Made by a program: the position numbers and the translations under genes
Shown: in pieces, positions 1 through 5,305 of the stretch
How positions within the stretch are numbered: the first letter of the stretch is position 1
Layout: each line of letters begins with the position of its first letter
Notes under the pieces: generated by a model
Database searches by the model: none
What the model saw: the letters and a program-made list of their open reading frames with translations, nothing else
What the model was told of the DNA's origin: nothing
DNA from: CAZFNU01 sp964520445
Lineage (GTDB): Bacteria > Patescibacteriota > Minisyncoccia > UBA6257 > JAKLIH01
Length of the DNA stretch: 8,942 nt
NCBI GenBank assembly: GCA_964520445.1
Contig: CAZFNU010000031.1
Coordinates: 1-8,942, forward strand
Reading direction: 5' to 3'

Positions 1-692
1 TGGAATAATTGAGGTAGTGTTATCTCTACTACAACTTATACTGTAGTTTCTATTACTGTTATTCATATTTTAATAGCTAAATTTAAATTAATAGCTGGAT
101 ATAACCTAAACCAGATCCTTTTCTTTACTTTATTAACCCAGTTAGCATATTTCTCCACTTACGCTCTTTTCAAACCCAGTATAGATAATCTGATTATAAG
201 TGTTAAAAAGGGGAATCTAGATTTTACCTTATTAAAACCTGTTCCTACTTTATTCTACGTTAGTTTTAGAAAAATACCTTTAGTTTCTCTTTTCCGTGAT
301 TCTTGTAATATCTTTATATATCTTTTTATCATTAATTGAAAATCTTTAAATTTACATCCCTATAATTGTTTTATTGCCTTTCTCATCTTTGTCTGTGGTG
401 TTATTATCTGACATTGTGTTATGTTTATCTTTACTTTTGTTATCTTCTGGTTTGGAGAATCAAAAAGAGTATTCTTCCTTACTCAAAATATCGCGGATTC
501 CCTAATAAAATTATATCCTTTTTAACTTTCATAATCCCATCTTTACTTCTTTGTGCATTACCCGTATCTGTGGCCCTGAATAAATTAAGTACTCATTGAA
601 TTATCTGATCTATTATTTGTACTATTATCTTTATCTTTTTAAAAAACTGAGTCTGAAAACAGGGTTTAAAAGCCTATACTTCAGCCTCTTAA
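1..692 (+). CDS. ABC-2 family exporter permease, 5'-partial, with an apparent -1 frameshift near 519-525
   Basis: This is the C-terminal part of a membrane permease of an ABC-2 type exporter, of the kind paired with a NatA/daunorubicin-like ATPase. Its start lies left of the window. Frame 1 is open from 1 to 522 when TGA (10, 337, 409) is read as Trp, and encodes hydrophobic helices plus a cytoplasmic stretch with GNLDFTLLKPV, matching the 'G.LDF.LLKPV' signature of this family. Frame 1 then meets TAA at 523-525. The family-typical continuation (FIIPSLLLCALPVSVAL, then a last helix with TGA as Trp at 597, 606, 648 and 654, ending in GLKAYTSAS) sits in frame 3 and stops with TAA at 690-692. 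The switch falls in a run of five T (519-523); one extra T would restore a single frame. It could be a sequencing error, a real mutation or slippage. The ATPase starts 10 nt downstream. Family assignment is fairly sure; the gene's integrity is not. Confidence 0.75.
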
Positions 693-702
693 ATTAATAC
701 CT

Positions 703-1674
703 ATGGAAATAATTAAAATTAATAATCTCTCTAAAACATATTTTATTCGTACGAATAAAAACCTATTTACTGGAATATTAAATCCTAAGAATAAGATTAT
801 CAAAGCAGTTGATAACATCTCTTTTGATATCAAAGAAGGGGAGAGTATAGCCTTTCTTGGCCCTAATGGAGCAGGAAAAACTACTACTATTAAAATGCTT
901 ACTGGTTTAATTTTCCCTACTTCTGGATCTGTTTCTGTCTTAGATTATACCCCTTTTGATAGAAAAAATTCTTTCCTCAAGCAAATAGGATTAGTAATGG
1001 GGAATAAATCAGGATTAGCCTGAGATCTAACTCCTAGACAGAATTTTAATTTACTCCAAAAAGTATATGATATCAATACCAAAGATTATCAAACAAGATT
1101 AGAAGAATTAACAGAAATTTTAAATGTAAAACTAGTATTAAATACTCCTACTCGTAAATTATCTTTAGGGGAAAGAATGAAATGCGAATTAATTGGATCA
1201 ATATTACACAATCCCAAAATTCTTTTTCTTGATGAACCTACTATTGGATTAGATATCATATCTAAAAAGAAAATTAGAATTTTCCTAAAAGAACTACAAA
1301 AGAAATACAATACCACTATCATTCTTACTAGTCATGATATGGATGATGTCCAATCTGTTTGTAAAAGAGTAATTATCATCAATAATGGAAAAAAGATCTA
1401 TGATAATGATCTTGATTTTCTGATTAATAGCTATAACAAAAACAAAATCATTAAATTCTATTTTGAAGGATTATTCCCTAAAAATATCAATATCAACTAT
1501 GCTAATATCTACGAACAAGATGAAGAAACTATTACCTTTAAAGTAAAAAAGGAATTAATGCCAAAATTAATCAATGATATTACTTCTCTATACGAAATTA
1601 TTGATATAGATATTCTAACCCTTCCCTTAGAGAACGTTATAGAGGATATCTTTAATAAAACCACATATAATTAA
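703..1674 (+). CDS. ABC-2 type exporter ATP-binding protein
   Basis: This is the ATPase that powers the neighbouring permease; the substrate is unknown. It has 323 residues when the TGA at 1021-1023 (residue 107) is read as Trp. Visible motifs are Walker A GPNGAGKTT (about 53-61), signature LSLGER (153-158), Walker B ILFLDEP (173-179), D-loop GLD (182-184) and the switch His (211). The Q-loop region reads VMGNKSGLA-W-DLT, where relatives usually have a GQ pair, so the usual Gln appears to be Asn (residue 101). The UGA sits at the second Trp of the family's conserved 'LWWDL', which supports UGA=Trp. Residues from about 230 form the C-terminal extension common in this exporter group. No Shine-Dalgarno sequence is visible. 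The gene starts 10 nt after the permease stop and ends 6 nt before the zinc-ribbon gene, so the three are probably co-transcribed. Confidence 0.93.
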
Positions 1675-1680
1675 AATGAT

Positions 1681-1944
1681 ATGTCTATTAAAATAATTGA
1701 AGTTGTCTGTCAATGCAGAAACCCAATTGCTAAATACAAAAAAATGAAATCAGGATTCTTAATGAAAATGTATTTAGATCAAATATTAGAAGACTATAAT
1801 AACATCTTCTCTAACAAACACTTCCAATTAGAAGATGAAATTATCTGTCCTAGATGTCAGAAACGTATAGCTACCATTAAAATGATCCATGGCAGACTAG
1901 CTGCTAAGATAAACCATGGGGCTATAAGAAAAATATCTACATAA
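1681..1944 (+). CDS. Small zinc-ribbon protein, function unknown
   Basis: This is an 87-residue soluble protein with two cysteine pairs, CQC (Cys10, Cys12) near the N-terminus and CPRC (Cys56, Cys59), separated by a helical Lys/Asp-rich segment. The spacing fits a four-Cys zinc ribbon. After the second pair comes a conserved-looking basic tail (KRIATIKMIHGRLAAKIN). I see no catalytic motif. The gene begins 6 nt after the ABC ATPase stop and has no ribosome-binding site of its own, which suggests translational coupling and co-transcription with the exporter. It might bind nucleic acid or serve as a small adaptor, but this is inference. It contains no Trp, so it does not test the genetic code. 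It ends in TAA, and a new promoter follows at once. Confidence 0.8.
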   Translation: MSIKIIEVVCQCRNPIAKYKKMKSGFLMKMYLDQILEDYNNIFSNKHFQLEDEIICPRCQKRIATIKMIHGRLAAKINHGAIRKIST

Positions 1945-1948
1945 TGTC

Positions 1949-1977
1949 TTGCCATTTTTTAAATAATATGCTATATT
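1949..1977 (+). promoter_or_regulatory. Sigma-70-like promoter for the YkgJ-like gene
   Basis: TTGCCA (1949-1954) and TATATT (1972-1977) are separated by exactly 17 nt. They sit just after the zinc-ribbon stop and before the gene at 2004. The predicted transcript start near 1984 leaves about 20 nt of leader with no Shine-Dalgarno sequence. A second TATAAT overlaps at 1978-1983 but has no spaced -35. The spacing is good, but chance matches are likelier in AT-rich DNA. Confidence 0.5.
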
Positions 1978-2003
1978 TATAATATTATACATAAAATTAT
2001 AAT

Positions 2004-2489
2004 ATGGGAAAAAACAACTTTGAACAAGTTTATAAATTAATACCAAATAATATAGGCTGCCTGAAAATTTGTGATAGACAATGTGAAAAAGAAACCGTAT
2101 TCCTTTTACCTAAAGAAGTAGAGTATATAAGCAAAAAAACAAAGATACCAAAAAACAAAATAGCTGAAAAACATAAAATAAATAATCACGAAATATGAAT
2201 TATTAAGAGAGAGAGAGATTGTATATTTTATAAAGAATATAAATGTTCCAATAGAAACGCTAGACCGTTAGACTGCCGTTCTTTTCCTGGTGAACCATAT
2301 TCAGAAAACCATAGTATCAAAATAAAATACCCAACAAGATGCCCTCTAGTAGCATCAGATAAAATCACTCCTTATTTTAAACAGAGAGTAGCAAAAGCTT
2401 GAAAAATTGCTAATCCCCCAAAATGATGGCTAGAGATTTATAATCTTTGTGAGTATATTACTCCTAAAATAAAAATATTAAAGAAATAA
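2004..2489 (+). CDS. YkgJ-family cysteine-cluster (zinc/iron-chelating) protein
   Basis: This protein has 161 residues when TGA at 2196, 2400 and 2424 is read as Trp (residues 65, 133, 141); the last is directly followed by TGG, so both Trp codons stand side by side. It belongs to the CxxxCxxxC/YkgJ group (Pfam PF03692-like), thought to bind Zn or an Fe-S cluster through scattered cysteines. Visible elements are C19-x3-C23-x3-C27, then VFLLPKEVEYI, then a second cluster (DCIFYKEYKC) running into RPLDCRSFPG, the hallmark of the family, and finally a Cys in RCPLV. The reaction is unknown for most members. There is no Shine-Dalgarno sequence before the ATG, and the leader appears to be only about 20 nt. 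Stopping at the first TGA would remove the RPLDCR hallmark, so the readthrough reading is clearly right. Confidence 0.82.
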
Positions 2490-2629
2490 ACAAAAATACT
2501 CCTTACGGAGCATCCTTGTATATTATAATTATTTCTTGCGAAACGAGATATCTAATCTTTCGATTAAATAACCCATTCATTATAATAGTCCCATAAGGGT
2601 ATCATACAGATTATTATTTGTCAAGTTTT

Positions 2630-2649
2630 TTATCCACAAGTTTTCCACT
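2630..2649 (+). other. DnaA-box-like pair
   Basis: TTATCCACA (2630-2638) exactly matches the consensus DnaA box. Eleven nt further on comes TTTTCCACT (2641-2649), two mismatches away. They lie in an AT-rich non-coding stretch. No dnaA, dnaN or other origin-linked gene is visible, and I found no further copies in the window. The pair could be part of a replication origin, a DnaA-regulated site, or chance. Confidence 0.3.
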
Positions 2650-2684
2650 TTTCTTTTAAGTGATACGGAATAAAAAGATACCCT

Positions 2685-2716
2685 AAAACACTCGTAATTA
2701 TTTTACGAGTGTTTTT
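2685..2716 (+). terminator. Intrinsic terminator upstream of the 79-residue gene
   Basis: AAAACACTCGTAA (2685-2697) pairs perfectly with TTACGAGTGTTTT (2703-2715) around a 5-nt loop, and a T run follows. It would end transcripts coming from the YkgJ gene or from the possible RNA at 2590. Confidence 0.85.
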
Positions 2717-2736
2717 ATTATAACAACATTTAATAT

Positions 2737-2765
2737 TTGAAATAAAATACAATATATGCTAAACT
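2737..2765 (+). promoter_or_regulatory. Probable promoter for the 79-residue gene
   Basis: TTGAAA (2737-2742) and TAAACT (2760-2765) are 17 nt apart, just after a terminator and about 55 nt before the start codon at 2821. Confidence 0.4.
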
Positions 2766-2820
2766 CAATACGTTGAACATTAATATATTTAAATAAAAAA
2801 GAAAGGGGGAATTAACATAA

Positions 2821-3060
2821 ATGCCACTCTATCAATTATCATATAAAATATCGAAAATCATTTTTACTAACACAACAACGGGACAAAGAGGGGATTTTCA
2901 AGAAGAAATAAAAGCAATCAATTTTGAAGCCAACTCAGATAAAGAAGCAATAGATTTTGCGGAAAGTTTTCATAAAAATTCGCAAATATCTATTTATCAA
3001 TTACTCAAATATGGCCCTCCAATAAAATTATCCTGGCTCATATTAATAGCAACATGGTAA
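2821..3060 (+). CDS. Small protein of unknown function (79 aa)
   Basis: I do not recognise this protein. It has 79 residues and no signal peptide or clear membrane helix. It begins with beta-like segments (YQLSYKISKIIFTN), followed by an acidic helix (NSDKEAIDFAESFHK), a pattern seen in small alpha/beta proteins, and has a hydrophobic tail ending in Trp. It is supported as a gene by a G-rich Shine-Dalgarno sequence (AAAGGGGG, about 2802-2809, 11 nt before ATG), a spaced promoter upstream, and terminators on both sides, which make it a single-gene unit. Both Trp codons are TGG. With its strong ribosome-binding site it resembles thyX downstream more than the other genes of the window, most of which lack one. 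Confidence 0.6.
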   Translation: MPLYQLSYKISKIIFTNTTTGQRGDFQEEIKAINFEANSDKEAIDFAESFHKNSQISIYQLLKYGPPIKLSWLILIATW

Positions 3061-3098
3061 TTATGGTAATTTGACATAAATAAATCAAATATCTCCAT

Positions 3099-3147
3099 AA
3101 CATCCGTATGAAATAAATAAAAATATTTCCTACGGATGTTTTATTTT
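3099..3147 (+). terminator. Intrinsic terminator after the 79-residue gene
   Basis: AACATCCGTA (3099-3108) pairs with TACGGATGTT (3131-3140). After one mismatch the stem continues with GAAATA (3110-3115) against TATTTC (3124-3129), leaving an A-rich loop, and a T-rich tract follows. Confidence 0.8.
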
Positions 3148-3156
3148 AACCATCTA

Positions 3157-3186
3157 TTGACACACACCATCTATACATTATATAGT
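3157..3186 (+). promoter_or_regulatory. Probable thyX promoter
   Basis: A perfect -35 hexamer TTGACA (3157-3162) and TATAGT (3181-3186) are 18 nt apart. They sit directly after the preceding terminator and about 95 nt before thyX. An alternative closer -10 is TAATAT/TATACT around 3218-3226, with TTGTTT at 3195. Confidence 0.55.
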
Positions 3187-3269
3187 TTAGAAAATTGTTT
3201 TTTTCTTAAAAAAATGTTAATATACTCTCCTAATGAGTTAATTGAACTTTCAAAAAATCTAAAATACAT

Positions 3270-3277
3270 AGGAGGTG
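3270..3277 (+). promoter_or_regulatory. Strong Shine-Dalgarno sequence for thyX
   Basis: AGGAGGTG lies 4 nt before the ATG at 3282 and fixes that start. It is the strongest ribosome-binding site in the window; murG, gltX, the ABC genes and the YkgJ gene have none that I can see. Confidence 0.8.
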
Positions 3278-3281
3278 TATT

Positions 3282-4469
3282 ATGAGTAATAATGATTTGA
3301 AAGTATATCCATTGAGCCGTGATCTAACCCCAGAACAGCAAAGCGTTGCTTTTGCCATGTGTTCAAGAAGCCCACTACCATTCAACGAAATAATAGAAAA
3401 ACTAACTGTTAATAAATCTACTAATTTCAATGAAGTTTGGGTAAACCAATATGGGCATAATTCTATTATGGAGCATGCCTATATCCTTTATGCTATAGAG
3501 AATCTCTCAATCCTAGCTACTAAGGTAATCGAAGACAATAGGTTATCTTCCTTTACTGAAAAATCTACTCGCTATCAGATCTTTGACCGTACGAAATATT
3601 ATATCCCACCAGTCTTCTATAAACATCAAGGTATTCTAAACACATATATATCAACCAGTAATCTTTTATTTGATACCTACACAGAATTTGTTGAACTACT
3701 AAAAGATTTTATGAGTAAAAAATTCCCACCTGCTAACACCATTATGAACCAAGCAGAAGTTTCGGCTTACGAAAGAATGATAAAGGGCAAAGCTTGTGAT
3801 GATGCTAGATTTCTGCTAACTCCTGCTACTTTAACTAATATGGGGATGACAATCAATGCCAGAAATCTTCGTGGAGCTATTATAAAATGCCTCAATCATC
3901 CTCTTGAAGAAATTCAACATTTAGGAACACTCCTAAGGGAAATAGGGGAAAGGGAACTGCCTTCATTATTAAAACATGCAGAAAAAAATGATTATCTCGT
4001 AAATATTAACGAAAAATTAACTAATATAGCTATCCAATATGAAACAAAAAAAATTGATTGGCCTATAGAAAAAATATTAGACGAAATAGCGTATCAATTA
4101 CTACTTAATTTCAGCAGAACAAATCCACATCCGTCATTGGGACCAAACGAAGTGATGCTGATAGATTACGACAACCTTGCTGAAGAAAAAATAATAGCAG
4201 CATTACTTTTTAAAAGAACTCAAAAATCTTACTTTGAACTATTAATGATGGCTAAAAATATGACTCCTGAAGAAAAAACAAAAATATTAGATGCAGCATT
4301 CGCAAACCTCGGCCAATTTGATGTTCCCCCAAGAGAAATGGAAATGCCATATTATACAACTCAATTCACAATCAATTACGGAGCATACCGTGATATACAT
4401 AGAATGAGAATGGCTACACAAATATTTCAAAAAAATTCTCTGTCCCATGGATATGAAATTCCTCATTAA
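3282..4469 (+). CDS. thyX: ThyX-type FAD-dependent thymidylate synthase, reading frame up to the first in-frame TAA
   Basis: ThyX makes dTMP from dUMP using methylene-tetrahydrofolate and FAD. This is the long (about 500 aa) two-part form found in CPR and related bacteria. The N-terminal half shows NSIMEHA and the ThyX-like EDNRLSSFTEKSTRYQ. The second half shows YGAYRDIHRMRMATQ and SHGYEIP. The open frame gives 395 residues and ends in TAA (4467-4469). The same frame then continues with clear ThyX C-terminal sequence up to TAG at 4797 (see the entry at 4470). A 395-residue product would lack the C-terminal Arg-rich segment expected to help form the dUMP/FAD site, so it is probably inactive unless the TAA codons are read through. 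The start is fixed by a strong Shine-Dalgarno sequence at 3270. All four Trp codons in the whole frame are TGG, unlike neighbouring genes. The family is confident; the functional state is open. Confidence 0.85.
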   Translation: MSNNDLKVYPLSRDLTPEQQSVAFAMCSRSPLPFNEIIEKLTVNKSTNFNEVWVNQYGHNSIMEHAYILYAIENLSILATKVIEDNRLSSFTEKSTRYQIFDRTKYYIPPVFYKHQGILNTYISTSNLLFDTYTEFVELLKDFMSKKFPPANTIMNQAEVSAYERMIKGKACDDARFLLTPATLTNMGMTINARNLRGAIIKCLNHPLEEIQHLGTLLREIGERELPSLLKHAEKNDYLVNINEKLTNIAIQYETKKIDWPIEKILDEIAYQLLLNFSRTNPHPSLGPNEVMLIDYDNLAEEKIIAALLFKRTQKSYFELLMMAKNMTPEEKTKILDAAFANLGQFDVPPREMEMPYYTTQFTINYGAYRDIHRMRMATQIFQKNSLSHGYEIPH

Positions 4470-4799
4470 ATATTGGAAATATGTGAAATTGACAGATTCA
4501 AAAACTTTATTGAATAATCAAAAAGAACTTTTAACACAATAGCAGAGATATGCCCTGAAGAAGCTCAATATATTGTCCCATTTGCATTTCGTATTCAAGA
4601 TGTATTTAATTGGAACTACAGAGAGCTACATCATTTTCTACCATTACGTACGAGACCAACAGGACATTGGTCATACAGAAGGGCAGCATATAAACTCTAT
4701 CTTGCAATTCAAGCAGTTCATCCCAATTTAGCGAAATATTTTCGTGTCGATCATTCTGCAAAAGATCTATTAAAAGAAGACATGTTAATTTTTGATTAG
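4470..4799 (+). pseudogene. thyX: In-frame C-terminal remainder of thyX, beyond two TAA codons
   Basis: Reading on in the thyX frame past TAA at 4467 gives 15 codons, a second TAA at 4515-4517, then 93 uninterrupted codons to TAG at 4797-4799. The remainder carries ThyX-like PEEAQYIVPFAFRI, NYRELHHFLPLRTRPTGHWSYRRAA and a terminal AIQAVHPNLAKYF. Counted through both TAA codons, the frame is 505 codons before the TAG, the normal length of this two-part form. No insertion or deletion separates the parts. Both TAA sites fall where Glu would fit (after GYEIPH, and between IE and SK), so each could be a single GAA-to-TAA change. No ATG or Shine-Dalgarno sequence would let the tail be made separately. 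Readings are recent decay, suppression of UAA, or assembly error; UAA ends five other genes here, so it is not generally reassigned. Confidence 0.75.
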
Positions 4800-4842
4800 C
4801 CCTACCCTCTTAACAGAAAAATAGGGGAGTCCCTAATACCAA

Positions 4843-4886
4843 AAAACACCTGTGAGAAAAATAAAAATAATTCTTACAGGTGTTTT
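4843..4886. terminator. Bidirectional terminator between thyX and the minus-strand genes
   Basis: AAAACACCTGTGAGAA (4843-4858) pairs with TTCTTACAGGTGTTTT (4871-4886) over 16 positions with one G-U-type pair, around an A-rich 12-nt loop. The plus strand has four T after the stem core, and the minus strand six. It lies where the two convergent gene sets meet. Confidence 0.85.
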
Positions 4887-5025
4887 AAATTTATAAATAT
4901 ATTTTTGTTTTATTTATATATTCCTTTAATAGGGTATAGGACTTATAATGCTAAACAGTGCCTTATCTTTGGAAGATATCACGTCGCACATTATACATTT
5001 TTAGACACTATATGCATTTTAACCA

Positions 5026-5223
5026 CTATTTAATAAAGGTCTCTAGTATCTTCATTAATGCCTTCAAAACCCCCATTACTATCTGCCCAAAAGATACTGC
5101 TAGCTGTCCTAGATAATAAAACATTTTCCCTTCAAAGATCTTATTAATCAAACTATATAAGCTGATAGACACTTCACCCAAGACCTTAAAAAACCCATCT
5201 ATAAACCCGCTTATTTTATCCAT
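5026..5223 (-). CDS. Small hydrophobic/amphipathic protein, unknown (65 aa)
   Basis: I do not recognise this protein. Its 65 residues are rich in Ile, Leu, Phe, Gly and evenly spaced Lys, with no Cys or Trp. Residues 34-58 (MFYYLGQLAVSFGQIVMGVLKA and beyond) could span the membrane. The N-terminal part (about 5-30) looks like an amphipathic helix with charged residues on one face. It ends in TAG. It lies 82 nt downstream of gltX on the same strand and before the bidirectional terminator, so it may be the last gene of the murG-gltX transcript. No Shine-Dalgarno sequence is seen before ATG. The frame is open a further 15 codons upstream without a standard start codon. A series of spaced AGGG motifs precedes it. 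It could be a membrane-active peptide or small membrane protein; a chance open frame is possible. Confidence 0.5.
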   Translation of the reverse strand: MDKISGFIDGFFKVLGEVSISLYSLINKIFEGKMFYYLGQLAVSFGQIVMGVLKALMKILETFIK

Positions 5224-5251
5224 CTTTTGACACTTAGATATTGGTATAAAA

Positions 5252-5300
5252 CCCTTCAGACCGACCCCTTAAAAGCCCTATAAAGGCCCTAAAATGCCCT
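5252..5300 (-). repeat. Phased AGGG repeats between gltX and the 65-residue gene
   Basis: On the minus strand AGGG occurs at 5300-5297, 5290-5287, 5279-5276, about 5269-5265 (as AAGGGG) and 5255-5252. The first four are spaced 10-11 nt, about one helical turn, and three sit in near-identical AGGGC-plus-T-rich units. Four G runs with loops of 7, 8 and 7 nt could also form a loose G-quadruplex in the RNA or DNA. Such G runs stand out in this AT-rich sequence. Confidence 0.45.
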
Positions 5301-5305
5301 ACAAT

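Larger units (their letters stand above)
2581..2716 (+). ncRNA. Possible small structured RNA between a TATAAT box and a terminator
   Basis: No protein gene fits 2490-2820. A perfect TATAAT lies at 2581-2586 (its -35, TTTCGA at 2558, is poor). About 10 nt downstream, an 8-nt segment AGGGTATC (2596-2603) is perfectly complementary to GATACCCT (2677-2684). The latter directly abuts the terminator stem beginning at 2685. The layout of promoter-like box, closing stem around about 73 nt, then intrinsic terminator is what a stable RNA of about 125 nt would look like. Inside, CACTT (2646-2650) can pair with AAGTG (2658-2662). I recognise no known RNA family (no tmRNA, 6S, SRP or RNase P signature that I can name). 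The DnaA-box-like pair falls in the loop, so an origin or regulatory reading competes with this one. Confidence 0.25.

Noticed and set aside
1089..1322. Minus-strand open frame within the ABC ATPase
   Set aside because: It lies opposite the signature and Walker B region of a confident gene.
2204..2219. GA dinucleotide run as a phase-variation tract
   Set aside because: It is only about six units, lies inside coding sequence as KRERD, and the frame is intact; too short to argue for phase variation.
3230..3430. Minus-strand open frame overlapping the thyX start
   Set aside because: It is a shadow of thyX, covers its promoter region and ribosome-binding site, and has no recognisable protein features.
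4467..4517. General reassignment of UAA to an amino acid
   Set aside because: UAA ends the permease, ABC ATPase, zinc-ribbon, YkgJ and murG genes exactly where these proteins should end, and no other gene has an internal TAA apart from the permease frameshift.
4887..5025. tRNA, CRISPR or small gene in the convergent gap
   Set aside because: I see no tRNA-like arms, no repeats and no supported open frame here; the stretch is plain AT-rich spacer.
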